A stretch of 64,000 nt of DNA from an uncultured Pseudomonadota bacterium (GCA_903898785.1 CAIUGU010000142.1:24795-88794); one strand, 5' to 3'. Shown: positions 1 to 11,582, counted from the first letter of the stretch. Notes: generated by a model not told the origin, from the sequence alone. Translations and numbers: made by a program.

Positions 1-1898
<1,898 letters not shown>

Positions 1899-2015
1899 TG
1901 TCGTTCTCCTGCGAGGTACTTCTGAAGGGTGCGGAATGGAAACCTGATTCAAAGCCGGTGTAGCGAACCCGATGCGCGACTCATCTCTTCTGTCCTCTGG
2001 CCTTCCCGGACCCGA

Positions 2016-2522
<507 letters not shown>

Positions 2523-2637
2523 GCCGGGGGCCGGACTGCTTCACGGCGGAGCGCAAACGGGGCTTTGGCAGTCGGCTTCGGGGGGCGGCGCGCCGCGAAG
2601 GAGCGAGAATCTGTACGTTCAGGCCGGTTTGTGAGGC

Positions 2638-2666
2638 TTGTCAGGACAGGGGCACGCTCCTAGAGT
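2638..2666 (+). promoter_or_regulatory. candidate sigma-70 promoter of ubiK
   Basis: TTGTCA and TAGAGT separated by 17 bases, about 65 bases upstream of the ubiK ATG. Five of six and four of six consensus matches respectively. Confidence 0.35.
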
Positions 2667-2731
2667 CTGGCCGCAACCGCCGAGCAGGCTCGGCAACCGG
2701 GCCCACGCGCCCCCACCCAGGCAGAACCCTT

Positions 2732-2980
2732 ATGGACCCACGCTTCATCGACGATCTCGCCAAGCGCCTGTCGGCCGCGCTGCCCCCGGGCATTGCGGCC
2801 TTCAAGCAGGACCTGGAATCGAATTTCAAATCGGTCCTGCAGTCCGGCCTCGCGAAGCTCGACCTCGTGACTCGCGAGGAATTCGACGTGCAGTCGGGCG
2901 TGCTGAAGCGCACCCGCGAAAAGCTGGCAGCGCTGGAGGCGCGGCTGGCCGCCCTCGAATCGGGCCGCCAGGAAAGCTGA
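2732..2980 (+). CDS. ubiK: ubiquinone biosynthesis accessory factor UbiK
   Basis: 82-residue protein of the YqiC/BMFP/UbiK family, which binds UbiJ and lipids and helps the aerobic ubiquinone-synthesis complex. It begins MDPRFIDDLAKRLSAALPPG, the family N-terminal amphipathic helix, and ends in a coiled coil (REKLAALEARLAALE) of the trimeric type. Length matches the family. ATG at 2732 was chosen because upstream in-frame sequence has no family similarity. It lies 81 bases before comM, an arrangement common in gammaproteobacteria. Confidence 0.9.
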   Translation: MDPRFIDDLAKRLSAALPPGIAAFKQDLESNFKSVLQSGLAKLDLVTREEFDVQSGVLKRTREKLAALEARLAALESGRQES

Positions 2981-3061
2981 TTCCGGCGCTCCTTAACCCG
3001 GAGCCCTGACAAGGCAGTCCTGCGCCCTCCGGCAGGGCTGCATCAACCGCTGGAGCCAAGG

Positions 3062-4573
3062 ATGGCGATCGCGACGGTGTTGAGTCGCGCACAGTTCGGC
3101 ATGGAAGCGCCGCTCGTGCGTGTCGAAGTCGATATCGGGAACGGCTTGCCGGCCTTCGGCATCGTCGACCTGCCTGAAGTCGTCGTGAAGGAAAGCCGCG
3201 ACCGCGTCCGCGCGGCCATCACCAACTCGCGGTTCGAATTCCCCGCCGGCCGCATCATCGTGAATCTCGCCCCCGCGGACCTGCCGAAGGAGGGCGGCCG
3301 CTTCGACCTGCCCATCGCCATCGGCATTCTCGTGGCCGCCGGGCAGTTGCCCGCGACGGCGCTTGAGCAGTGCGAGTTGTACGGCGAACTGTCCTTGAGC
3401 GGTGAGCTCAGGCTCGCGAAGGGGGTGTTGCCGGCGGCAATTGCGGCCCAGCGCGCGGGACATCTCCTGGTTCTGCCCCAGGGCAACGCTGAGGAGGCCG
3501 GGCTGGTCAGCAGCGGCCGCATCGCCGTCGCCGCCCACTTGCTGGAAGTGTGTGCCCACCTGAGCGGCGACCGGCCGCTGCCGCTGCTGGCGACTGCCGT
3601 TCGCGCGGCACCGTCCCGCCAAGGCCCGGACCTCGCTGACGTGAAGGGGCAGCCGCATGCGCGCCGTGCGCTGGAGATCGCAGCGGCGGGCAGCCACAGC
3701 CTGTTGTTCGTCGGTCCGCCGGGCTCTGGCAAGAGCATGCTCGCGCAACGACTTCCCGGACTGCTGCCGTCGCTGTCGGAGGACGAAGCCCTCGAAGTCG
3801 CGGCGATCCGCTCAGTGATCGGCCAGCCGGTGAATCTCGACGAATGGCGCGTGCGCCCGTACCGCAGCCCGCATCACACGGCATCTGCGATAGCGCTTGT
3901 TGGCGGCGGCAAGCATCCACGCCCGGGCGAGGTGTCGCTCGCGCATCACGGCGTGCTGTTCCTCGACGAACTGCCCGAGTTCGATCGGCGCGTGCTTGAA
4001 GTGCTGCGCGAGCCGCTTGAAGCGGGAACCATTGCCGTGTCGCGCGCGGCAAGGCAGGCGGAATTTCCAGCGCGCTTCCAGCTCGTGGCGGCCATGAATC
4101 CGTGCCCGTGCGGCTATCGCGGCGATACGGCGGGCCGCTGTCGCTGCACGGGCGACCAGGTGCAACGGTACCGGCAGAAGCTGTCGGGGCCGCTGCTCGA
4201 CCGCATCGACATGCAGCTCGCCGTGCCGCGCGTGGAGACGGCCTTGCTGTCGAATACGCAACTGCAAGGCGAAAGCAGCGGGCAGGTTGCGGCACGCGTG
4301 CAGGCCGCACGCGAAGTGCAGCTTGGTCGGCAGGGCGCACTGAACGCGCATCTGGATGTGGCGGGAGTAGCCGCTCACTGCCAGGTGGAGGTGGGAGAGT
4401 TGCCTGTGCTTGAAAAGGCGATCCAGCATTTCCAGCTGTCGGCGCGGGCGTATCACCGCATCCTGAAGGTGGCGAGGACCATTGCCGATCTCGCCGGATC
4501 CGATGTGGTGCTCGGAGCCCACCTGCGCGAAGCGATCAGCCTCCGTGGCCTCGAACGGGCACGCATAGTGTGA
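3062..4573 (+). CDS. comM: ComM/YifB family Mg-chelatase-like AAA+ helicase
   Basis: 503-residue cytoplasmic AAA+ protein. ComM is a hexameric helicase promoting branch migration during natural transformation; family members also occur in non-competent species. An N-terminal Lon-protease-like domain (about 20-150) is followed by Walker A GPPGSGKS at 218-225, Walker B (LFLDELPEF), the CPCGYRGD cysteine motif and a C-terminal Mg-chelatase lid. GGAG lies 6 bases before the ATG. Length is normal (about 500). Confidence 0.93.
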   Translation: MAIATVLSRAQFGMEAPLVRVEVDIGNGLPAFGIVDLPEVVVKESRDRVRAAITNSRFEFPAGRIIVNLAPADLPKEGGRFDLPIAIGILVAAGQLPATALEQCELYGELSLSGELRLAKGVLPAAIAAQRAGHLLVLPQGNAEEAGLVSSGRIAVAAHLLEVCAHLSGDRPLPLLATAVRAAPSRQGPDLADVKGQPHARRALEIAAAGSHSLLFVGPPGSGKSMLAQRLPGLLPSLSEDEALEVAAIRSVIGQPVNLDEWRVRPYRSPHHTASAIALVGGGKHPRPGEVSLAHHGVLFLDELPEFDRRVLEVLREPLEAGTIAVSRAARQAEFPARFQLVAAMNPCPCGYRGDTAGRCRCTGDQVQRYRQKLSGPLLDRIDMQLAVPRVETALLSNTQLQGESSGQVAARVQAAREVQLGRQGALNAHLDVAGVAAHCQVEVGELPVLEKAIQHFQLSARAYHRILKVARTIADLAGSDVVLGAHLREAISLRGLERARIV

Positions 4574-4600
4574 TGCCACTGAAACCGTCAGAAAGATAAA

Positions 4601-4626
4601 GGCCCCGGACGTCGCCGTCCGGGGCC
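4601..4626. terminator. bidirectional terminator between comM and cytochrome c5
   Basis: Perfect 10-bp GC-rich stem (4601-4610 with 4617-4626) between two convergent genes. Confidence 0.7.
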
Positions 4627-4650
4627 TCATGGAGAGTCTGCGTCCGCGGA

Positions 4651-5190
4651 TTACTTGGCGGCGTTGACCATGTACTCGACGGCGTTGACGATGGACTCGT
4701 CGGCGAGGTCCACGCGGCCGCCCTTGGCAGGCATCAGGCCGGCCTTGCCCTGGTAGCCCTTGATCGCGTGGTCGTTGAGGATCGCGATGCCCTGCGCAAT
4801 GCGGGGAGCCCAGGCAGCCTTGTTGCCGAAAACCGGCGCGCCGCCTATCCCCATGCCGTGGCAGGCCACGCAGGCCATGTTGTACACAGCGTCACCCGCC
4901 TGGACGGCAGCCGGGGCGGCCGGAGCAGCAGGCGCGGGGGTTGCCGCTTCGACGGCCGAATTGTCCTGTCCGGATACCGCCAGCAGTTGCGCGGGCTTGA
5001 TGCGTTCTGCCGCAGCCTCGGTATACGCCGGATCGTTCAGGACGTACTGTTCCTGGGTATTCGCCGCGATCACCCTTGCCAGGATGTACAGGCAGAAGGC
5101 GAAGAGCACCAAGCCGCCGATCACCAGCATGAAGGTGTCGAAGAAATGCTTGTCGTGCGAGGTACTGTGCTGATCAGGGGAATCGCTCAC
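4651..5190 (-). CDS. membrane-anchored c-type cytochrome (cytochrome c5 family)
   Basis: 179-residue class I cytochrome c. GTG start at 5190 has GGAG 5 bases upstream; the longer upstream frame runs through the tRNA and is not coding. One N-terminal membrane anchor (about residues 15-36, FMLVIGGLVLFAFCLYIL), an Ala/Pro linker, then a single heme site CVACHG and an axial methionine in GLMPAKGG. This build is typical of cytochrome c5-like carriers that pass electrons from the bc1 complex to terminal oxidases. It acts on the periplasmic face. Confidence 0.85.
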   Translation of the reverse strand: MSDSPDQHSTSHDKHFFDTFMLVIGGLVLFAFCLYILARVIAANTQEQYVLNDPAYTEAAAERIKPAQLLAVSGQDNSAVEAATPAPAAPAAPAAVQAGDAVYNMACVACHGMGIGGAPVFGNKAAWAPRIAQGIAILNDHAIKGYQGKAGLMPAKGGRVDLADESIVNAVEYMVNAAK

Positions 5191-5382
5191 GATGTCTCCA
5201 GCGTCCGAAGGGGGGCACCATTTCAAGGCGCGCAAGTATAGCCATCTGGCGGCGGCGCATAAACCCGTAGAAATAACAGGGGGGTAGCCCTGGAGTTCGG
5301 GCGACCAGCCGGCCGCTGCCCGCGATGCCAGACGGATGCCCCGTCCGCTGGTATGATGCGCGGCCTTGAAGCCATCTACTAC

Positions 5383-5459
5383 GCGCCCGTAGCTCAGCTG
5401 GATAGAGTACTGCCCTCCGAAGGCAGGGGTCACAAGTTCGAATCTTGTCGGGCGCGCCA
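5383..5459 (+). tRNA. tRNA-Arg (anticodon CCG)
   Basis: Full cloverleaf: acceptor 5383-5389 pairs with 5449-5455, anticodon stem 5410-5414/5422-5426, loop CTCCGAA with anticodon CCG at 5417-5419, T-loop TTCGAAT, and encoded CCA at 5457-5459. It reads CGG codons. A TATGAT hexamer at 5352-5357 is a plausible -10. Confidence 0.96.
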
Positions 5460-5662
5460 TTCTCAGCCGGGCCGGCACTTCAGGCCTAGTCCGGCAGGCC
5501 GGGTGCGCCCGTCCCCCGACCAAAAAATACAATTCCAGAGCCGAGGCCACGGGTCAAAATGGCGAGTTCGCGACCTGTCCTTTTGCGGCGCGTCCGAACT
5601 TGGCGACCGCTGTCAGGTACTAAATCAAGCGCACTCGGGATCAAACGCCCGGTCTGACGATC

Positions 5663-5668
5663 TATAAT
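5663..5668 (+). promoter_or_regulatory. candidate -10 element of the phenol-oxidation cluster
   Basis: Consensus TATAAT 28 bases before the ATG of the Tat-exported protein. No good -35 is visible, so it may need an activator. The rest of 5460-5695 shows no gene. Confidence 0.4.
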
Positions 5669-5695
5669 GCCGACCGCCACACGGGGGACCTCTTC

Positions 5696-6301
5696 ATGAC
5701 CAATCGCCGGGAATTCCTGCAGATCGGGCTGGCTGCGACTGCGCTGCCGGTCGCCGGGGGGCTGTTTGCGTCGGGCGCCAACGCCGCCGTCGCGTCACCA
5801 GTGCGCTCCATTCCGCTATACAAGGTGCTCTTCGATGACCGATTTGCCGAAGGGAAGGCCTTTGGCGAGGTTGCGTCGAACCTCGGGATGGCTTGCCACG
5901 CCATGCAGGGGGGTGACGTCACCGACTTCTGGTACCACGACCTCGACCTCGCGTGGCGCGCCGAGCCGAAGCCGATCGCCGGCTTCACGCGTCACGGCCC
6001 GCTGTTCGTCCTCGAGCACCTCGGGTGGGACCGCGGCCTGCGGGTCGTCTTCCGCGCGGAACACCGCAGTCTCGGCGACGGCGTGATCGAGCACCGGTTG
6101 TCCGGTCCAGCCGAGTCGCTGTCCGCCGCTGCCGCGCTTGCTCCTGCCGGCAGTGACTGGGTACGCCTCATGGCGGCCTCTGTAACGCAGTGTGCAGCGG
6201 GCTGTTCGCAGCCAGCCGAGCGCACGGTTGTCACGCGCGGGGCCGAACGCCTGCCAGACGACGAAACGTTCTACTCGTGGGTCATTGCGCCGAAGGCTTG
6301 A
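5696..6301 (+). CDS. Tat-exported protein of unknown function
   Basis: 201-residue protein that I cannot assign to a named family. The N-terminus MTNRREFLQIGLAATALPVAGG is a clear twin-arginine signal (RREFLQIG) with an Ala-x-Ala cleavage region near 30, so a folded, perhaps cofactor-bearing protein is sent to the periplasm. The mature part contains HDLDLAW, FVLEHLGWDRGLR and a late CAAGC pair. It lies 42 bases upstream of the flavoprotein gene on the same strand and probably shares its transcript. A role in cofactor delivery or as an extra subunit is inference from position only. Confidence 0.7.
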   Translation: MTNRREFLQIGLAATALPVAGGLFASGANAAVASPVRSIPLYKVLFDDRFAEGKAFGEVASNLGMACHAMQGGDVTDFWYHDLDLAWRAEPKPIAGFTRHGPLFVLEHLGWDRGLRVVFRAEHRSLGDGVIEHRLSGPAESLSAAAALAPAGSDWVRLMAASVTQCAAGCSQPAERTVVTRGAERLPDDETFYSWVIAPKA

Positions 6302-6343
6302 GCCTTCGCGTTTAGCCCTTCCGACTCTTTTCAGGGGATCCTC

Positions 6344-7966
6344 ATGGCTACTTTGCCTGCTGGTGTCAGCGCAGCCGATTTCAACGCCGCGATCACGAAG
6401 TTCAAGGCCGCGGTCGGCGAGAAGAATGTGTTCACCTCGGACGATGATGTCGCGCTGTATCGCGATGCATACTCGCCGATGTGGGGGACGCCGCAGGAGC
6501 TGCTGGCCTCCGCTGCCGTCGCGCCCGACACAGTCGAGCAAGTGCAGGCGATTGTGCGCGCTGCGAACGAGCACAAGATCCCGCTGTATCCGATCTCGAC
6601 CGGCAAGAACGTCGGTTATGGCGGTTCCGCGCCGAACCTGCACGGCAGTGTCGTCGTCGACCTCAAGCGGATGAACCGCATCCTTGAAGTCGATGACCGT
6701 CGCGGGTTCGCGCTGGTCGAACCGGGCGTCGCGTATTTCGACCTGTATCGTCACATCCAGGAGAAGAAGCTCAAGGTCTGGATCGACTGCCCGGATCCGG
6801 GCTGGGGCAGCCTCATCGGCAACTCGCTCGACCACGGCGTCGGCTACACGTTCGGCGCTTTCCGCGATCACTTCGGGTCCCACTGCGGCATGGAAGTCGT
6901 GCTGCCGAACGGCGAAGTCATGCGCACGGGCATGGGCGCGCTCCCGGGTGCCAAGAGCTGGCAGGACTACAAGTACGGTTTCGGCCCTTACGTCGACGGC
7001 CTGTTCGGCCAGGGCAACTACGGCATCGTGACGAAGATGGGTTTCTGGCTCATGCCGGAACCGGAGGCGTACCAGTCGGGATACGTCAGCGTGCCGAAGC
7101 GCCGCGACATCATCTCGCTGGTTGATCACGTCAACTACCTCGAGCACATCGGCCTGATCGGCCAGCCCAACTACAGCAGCCCCCTCGGACGCGCCCAGCG
7201 CAACGAGCCGGACCTGCGCGCGATCGTCGGCAAGGCCGGTGGGCCGAGCGACGACGAACTGGACCGCTTCGGCGCCTCGAAGGGGATCCCCTCGTGGGAG
7301 GTGCAGCTGCAGTTCTACGGTCCGGCCAAGACTGTCGCTGCAAACTGGGAATATGCGCGCGAGCGCATCGGGGCTTCCATTCCGGGCAGCACGTTCCGGG
7401 ACGGGCACAGCTACCGGTTCCCACTGACGGCGGAGCAACAGGCTGCGGTTGAACACAAGGTCGCTCTCGGCATCCCGGCGATGTCGATCTTCTCGATTGG
7501 CGCGCGGTCGGAACTCAACCCGAGTCCGACAGACGGGCATCTGTGGTTTGCACCGATCATCCCGAAGACGGGCGAAGCCATCCTCGAGTCCCAGCGCGCG
7601 TTCGCCAAGGTGTACCAGGAGTTCGGCCTGAATGTCGGCGGCATTTTCCAGACGCCGGCCACGTGGATCTATCGCGCGTTCGTCATGATCGTCGGCTTGC
7701 CGGTCAGTCGCAGCAACAAGGAAATCAACGCGAAGTCCATGGCTGCCTTCAAGCGCGTGGTTGAAGTGGCTGCCGAGAACGGCTGGGCCGAGTACCGGTC
7801 CCCGCCCGCGTTCGCCGACCTCGTCGCGGATTCGTATTCGTACAACGACCATGCGCTCAGGCGGTTCAGCGAACAGCTCAAGGACGCCGTCGATCCGAAC
7901 GGCATCATTGCGGCCGGTCGCGGCGGCATCTGGCCGAAGCACCTGCGTGGCGGGAGGAAGGCATGA
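6344..7966 (+). CDS. FAD-binding oxidase, p-cresol methylhydroxylase / vanillyl-alcohol oxidase family
   Basis: 540-residue flavoprotein. It has the N-terminal FAD-binding PCMH fold (about 45-230; PISTGKNVGYGGSAPN) and the C-terminal FAD-oxidase cap ending in VDPNGIIAAGRGGIWP, the family signature. Members oxidise 4-alkylphenols such as p-cresol, eugenol or vanillyl alcohol. At the place where VAO carries its covalent-flavin histidine this protein has TWIYRAF with Tyr443, as expected for a Tyr-linked PCMH-type enzyme, but that alignment is by eye. The stop overlaps the next cytochrome start by 4 bases (ATGA), so the pair should form a flavocytochrome complex that passes electrons to cytochrome rather than to oxygen. 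No signal peptide is seen. Confidence 0.88.
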   Translation: MATLPAGVSAADFNAAITKFKAAVGEKNVFTSDDDVALYRDAYSPMWGTPQELLASAAVAPDTVEQVQAIVRAANEHKIPLYPISTGKNVGYGGSAPNLHGSVVVDLKRMNRILEVDDRRGFALVEPGVAYFDLYRHIQEKKLKVWIDCPDPGWGSLIGNSLDHGVGYTFGAFRDHFGSHCGMEVVLPNGEVMRTGMGALPGAKSWQDYKYGFGPYVDGLFGQGNYGIVTKMGFWLMPEPEAYQSGYVSVPKRRDIISLVDHVNYLEHIGLIGQPNYSSPLGRAQRNEPDLRAIVGKAGGPSDDELDRFGASKGIPSWEVQLQFYGPAKTVAANWEYARERIGASIPGSTFRDGHSYRFPLTAEQQAAVEHKVALGIPAMSIFSIGARSELNPSPTDGHLWFAPIIPKTGEAILESQRAFAKVYQEFGLNVGGIFQTPATWIYRAFVMIVGLPVSRSNKEINAKSMAAFKRVVEVAAENGWAEYRSPPAFADLVADSYSYNDHALRRFSEQLKDAVDPNGIIAAGRGGIWPKHLRGGRKA

Positions 7967-8331
7967 ACATGCGAGTCCTCGCCCTGTTTGCCCTCATGGG
8001 CATTGCCACTTCCGGATTTGCAGCGGCGCCAGGCAAGGCACAGCAGATCGCCGAAGGCGAGAAGTTGTACAAGTACTGGTGCGCAACCTGCCACGGGCCC
8101 GGCATCGGCCAGAACGGGGCGCCGTACTTGCCGGGGGAAACGGCGCTGCGCGCCAAGTACAAGGGTGCCGTGCCCGGCCTGTTGCATGAACGAACCGATC
8201 TCACGCCCGAGTTCGTGAAGCTGTTCGTGAGGCAGGGCATTTCGGTCATGCCGTTCTTCCGCAAGACGGAGATCGACGACCAGCAGCTCGACGCGATTGC
8301 GGCGTATCTGACGCGCAACAGCAAGAAGTAA
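7963..8331 (+). CDS. cytochrome c subunit paired with the flavoprotein
   Basis: 122-residue periplasmic cytochrome c with signal peptide (MNMRVLALFALMGIATSGFAAA), heme site CATCHG at about 45 and axial Met in SVMPFF. It is translationally coupled to the flavoprotein (4-base overlap), the arrangement of pchF/pchC. It most likely accepts electrons directly from the FAD subunit. Confidence 0.87.
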   Translation: MNMRVLALFALMGIATSGFAAAPGKAQQIAEGEKLYKYWCATCHGPGIGQNGAPYLPGETALRAKYKGAVPGLLHERTDLTPEFVKLFVRQGISVMPFFRKTEIDDQQLDAIAAYLTRNSKK

Positions 8332-8404
8332 GTTTCCGAGCGGTGCGCGCCCGCATCGTGTGCCGCTCCCGAATTCCTAAAAAGCACTAATTAAGGTGAA
8401 CACA

Positions 8405-10210
8405 ATGCAGGTATCCAAGTTGGTCCTGACGAGGACGGCGCTGACGGCAGCGATCATGGCGGCGATTGGCGGAGCGGCACTTGCCGCAGAGCAGCCGCCC
8501 GGCCCCCCCGGCGCCCCTGGCCTCGCGCAGGGCACGGTCTCGATCAGCCCGGTCACCGACGCGATGCTGCGCAATCCCGCGCCGGGCGAGTGGCTGCAGT
8601 GGCGCCATAACCAGGCCGGCTGGGACTACAGCCCGCTGAACCAGGTCAATACGCGCAACGTGAAGCAGCTGCAGCTCGTCTGGAGCCGCGCGATGGGCCC
8701 CGGCATCCAGGAAGCGATGCCCCTCGTGCACGACGGCGTGATGTTCCTGCCAAACCCGAGCGACCTGACGCAGGCCCTCGACGCGGCGACCGGCGACCTC
8801 AAGTGGGAGTTCCGCCGCCCGATCCCGGCCGATGCGAACAAGTACTTCCCCGTCCCGTCCATCAACCGCAGCCTTGCGCTCTACGGCAAGCTGATCATCG
8901 ACATGGGCATGGACAACTTTGCCTACGCGATCAATGCCGAGACCGGCAAGCTCGCGTGGGAAACGAAGATCCATGACTACCAGAAGGGCGCGCAGCAGAC
9001 CTCGGGGCCGATCATCGCCAACGGCAAGGTCATTGCGGGCCGTGGGTGCGAGCCGGAAGGTGGCCCGGACGCGTGCGTGATCACGGCGCACGACGCTGTC
9101 ACCGGCAAGGAGCTGTGGCGCACGCGCACGATGCCCCGCCCCGGCGAGCCCGGCAGCGAGACCTGGGCCGATCTCCCGGACGAAGCGCGCTGGCACACCG
9201 GCACGTGGCTCGTCCCGAGCTACGATCCCGAGCTGAACCTCGTCTACATCGGCACCAGCGTCACGTCGCCGGCGCCCAAGTTCATGCTGGGCGGCAACGA
9301 TCACCAGTACCTGTACCACAACTCGACGCTCGCGATTAATCCGGACACCGGCAAGATCGTCTGGCACTACCAGCACGTCGTCGACCATTGGGACCTAGAC
9401 CATCCCTTCGAGCGCATCCTCGTCGACACGGCCGTGACGCCCGACAAGTCGGAAGTGACCTGGATCAACCCGAAACTGAAGCCCGGCGAGAAGCGCAAGG
9501 TGCTGACGGGCATCCCGGGCAAGACGGGCCTCGTGTACACGCTCGATCGCGCGACGGGAGAGTTCCTGTGGGCGCGTCCGACCGTGTACCAGAACGTCAT
9601 CAGCAACATTGACGGCGCGACCGGCAAGGTCACGGTGAATCCCGCAGCGCTGATGCACAAGCAGGGCGATTCGGTCAACGTCTGCCCCAATGCCAACGGC
9701 GGCAAGAACTGGCAGGCCGGTACCTACAGCCCCTTAAGCAACGTGATGTTCTATCCCTTGCAGAACACCTGCATGCAGATCACCGCGATTGCGTCAAAGC
9801 CCAGCCTCGACTCGCTGTATGCGTTTGCTTCCAAGGCCAGCATCGCGCCCGGCACGACGAACGTCGGCACGATCCATGCGATCTCGGTCGAGACCGGCAA
9901 GACGCTGTGGAAGTACGAACAGCGTGCGGGCACGATGTCGCTGGTGTCGACGGGCGGTGGCCTCGTGTTCGGTGGCGATACGGCGGGCCGCTTCCGTGCC
10001 CTCGACCAGAAGACGGGCAAGGTGCTGTGGGAAGTGAACCTCGGCTCCAGCGTCACGGGCTACCCGATCTCGTATTCGGTGAACGGCCGGCAGTACGTCG
10101 CGGTGAGCACGGGCATCTCGCTCGCCGGTGGCGGCACGTCGCAGTTGACACCGGAAGTGCGGGCAAGCGCCGGCAACAACATCTTCGTGTTCGCACTGCC
10201 TGCGCGGTAG
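8405..10210 (+). CDS. PQQ-dependent alcohol dehydrogenase (quinoprotein)
   Basis: 601-residue periplasmic quinoprotein with an eight-bladed propeller. Start at 8405 has AAGG 8 bases upstream; a GTG three codons earlier overlaps that site. Signal peptide ends near ALAAEQ. Propeller repeats include WLQWRHNQAGWDYSPL near the start, several DAATG or DRATGE turns, and the C-terminal WEVNLGSSVTGYPISY. A Cys pair at CEPEGGPDAC replaces the adjacent-cysteine ring of methanol dehydrogenase. It lies 73 bases after the flavocytochrome genes, suggesting stepwise periplasmic oxidation of an alcohol product. The substrate is unknown, and PQQ synthesis genes are not in the window. Confidence 0.88.
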   Translation: MQVSKLVLTRTALTAAIMAAIGGAALAAEQPPGPPGAPGLAQGTVSISPVTDAMLRNPAPGEWLQWRHNQAGWDYSPLNQVNTRNVKQLQLVWSRAMGPGIQEAMPLVHDGVMFLPNPSDLTQALDAATGDLKWEFRRPIPADANKYFPVPSINRSLALYGKLIIDMGMDNFAYAINAETGKLAWETKIHDYQKGAQQTSGPIIANGKVIAGRGCEPEGGPDACVITAHDAVTGKELWRTRTMPRPGEPGSETWADLPDEARWHTGTWLVPSYDPELNLVYIGTSVTSPAPKFMLGGNDHQYLYHNSTLAINPDTGKIVWHYQHVVDHWDLDHPFERILVDTAVTPDKSEVTWINPKLKPGEKRKVLTGIPGKTGLVYTLDRATGEFLWARPTVYQNVISNIDGATGKVTVNPAALMHKQGDSVNVCPNANGGKNWQAGTYSPLSNVMFYPLQNTCMQITAIASKPSLDSLYAFASKASIAPGTTNVGTIHAISVETGKTLWKYEQRAGTMSLVSTGGGLVFGGDTAGRFRALDQKTGKVLWEVNLGSSVTGYPISYSVNGRQYVAVSTGISLAGGGTSQLTPEVRASAGNNIFVFALPAR

Positions 10211-10225
10211 GCCACGAAACCTCAC

Positions 10226-10261
10226 GGGGGCCTGACGCATTCAGAGTGCGTTCAGGCCCCC
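10226..10261 (+). terminator. terminator after the quinoprotein gene
   Basis: Stem of about 14 bp with one bulge (10226-10239 with 10247-10261), followed by CTCTTC. It could attenuate rather than stop transcription into the next cytochrome gene. Confidence 0.55.
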
Positions 10262-10344
10262 TCTTCATACTGGGTCTCGAAGGAAGTCCGGCATGGGTGC
10301 CGGTCGCGAGCTTCCTGACTTTTGCTTAAGACGGGTCTATACAG

Positions 10345-10788
10345 ATGAGCAAGCGGATCGTCGGTGGTGCAATCGTTGTCGCCCTCGCTGCAGTGGCGGC
10401 GGGCGTCGGCATTTCGTGGGGCGCGGAAGCCGGTCGCACCGTATGGGACGGCATCTACACTGAAGCGCAGGCGGCGCGCGGGCAGGCGGTGCTGACGGAG
10501 CAATGCGTGCTCTGCCATGGCGAGACGATGCGCGGCGGTGGCGGCGTGCCGTCGGCCGTGGGTCCCGAGTTCATGTTCAACTGGAAGGACAAGTCGGTTG
10601 CCGAACTGTTTGCCTACCTCAAGATGATGATGCCGCCCACGGCGCCAGGCAGCCTCAGCGACCAGAAGTACGCCGACGTGATGGCATTGCTGTTCAAGAT
10701 GAACGGCTTCCCTGCGAGCGAAGGCAACGACATCCCCGCCAATCCGGAAGCCCTGCCTGACGTGCGGATCACCCCCGACAAGCCCTGA
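10345..10788 (+). CDS. secreted c-type cytochrome
   Basis: 147-residue cytochrome c with an N-terminal hydrophobic export segment (residues 5-27), heme motif CVLCHG and conserved MMMPPTAPGSLSDQKYADVMALL, which resembles the cytochromes that accompany PQQ dehydrogenases. It follows the quinoprotein after a terminator-like hairpin. It probably takes electrons from that enzyme, which is inferred from position. Confidence 0.83.
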   Translation: MSKRIVGGAIVVALAAVAAGVGISWGAEAGRTVWDGIYTEAQAARGQAVLTEQCVLCHGETMRGGGGVPSAVGPEFMFNWKDKSVAELFAYLKMMMPPTAPGSLSDQKYADVMALLFKMNGFPASEGNDIPANPEALPDVRITPDKP

Positions 10789-10919
10789 ACGGCCGCGTCC
10801 GGCATCCGCCGGCGTTTGAGAGTCCTCAAGTTGCGGGCGGGTGGTGCTACGATCATGCAGCCATGCGCAGCACTCCGCTTCCTTCCCCGGTCTCGATGAA
10901 CCGCCGCAGCGGGTGATCC

Positions 10920-11582
10920 ATGCGGCTGCTGCTCGTCGAGGACGACACGATGATCGGTGAAGCCGTTGCGACGGGCCTGAAGCGCGATGGTTTTGCCGTC
11001 GACTGGGTGCGCGACGGCAAGGCGGCCGACCACGCCCTCAAGGTCGAGACCTTCGACCTGCTCCTGCTCGACCTCGGCCTGCCGCACCTGAGCGGCCTCG
11101 GCGTGCTGAAGGCGTTGCGCGCACGCGGGCAGTCGCTGCCGGTGCTGATCCTCACCGCCCGCGACGCGGTGACCGACAAGGTGCAGGGCCTAGATGCAGG
11201 TGCCGACGACTATGTCGTCAAGCCCTTCGACCTCACCGAGCTGTCCGCCCGCATCCGCGCGCTGCTGCGCCGGCAGGCAGGCCGCGCCGAGCCCGTCATC
11301 GAACACGGCGGCGTATCGCTGAATCCGGTGACGCACCAGGTGCTTCACGACGGCAAGGAGATCGCGCTGTCGTCACGCGAGTTCGCGCTGCTGGAAGCGC
11401 TGCTCGACCGGCCCGGGGCGATCCTGTCGCGGTCGCAGCTCGAACAGCGGCTGTACGGCTGGGGCGAAGAAGTCGAGAGCAACGCCGTGGAAGTCCACAT
11501 CCACAGCCTGCGCAAGAAGCTCGGGACGGACTACATCCGCAACGTCCGCGGCGTCGGGTATCGCGTCGCTCCCGCCTCATGA
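10920..11582 (+). CDS. OmpR-family response regulator (QseB/PmrA-like)
   Basis: 220 residues: receiver domain (1-115) with acidic pocket VEDD, phospho-acceptor Asp51 in LLLDLGLP and Lys in VVKPFDL, followed by a winged-helix DNA-binding domain (125-218) ending YIRNVRGVGYRV. It overlaps the sensor kinase by 4 bases (ATGA). Probably binds TTAAG-N6-TTAAG type boxes, one of which lies at 12898-12913. Confidence 0.93.
   Translation: MRLLLVEDDTMIGEAVATGLKRDGFAVDWVRDGKAADHALKVETFDLLLLDLGLPHLSGLGVLKALRARGQSLPVLILTARDAVTDKVQGLDAGADDYVVKPFDLTELSARIRALLRRQAGRAEPVIEHGGVSLNPVTHQVLHDGKEIALSSREFALLEALLDRPGAILSRSQLEQRLYGWGEEVESNAVEVHIHSLRKKLGTDYIRNVRGVGYRVAPAS

Noticed and set aside
5191-5550. Upstream extension of the cytochrome c5 frame
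   Set aside because: It reads antisense through the tRNA-Arg gene; the GTG at 5190 has a proper ribosome site.
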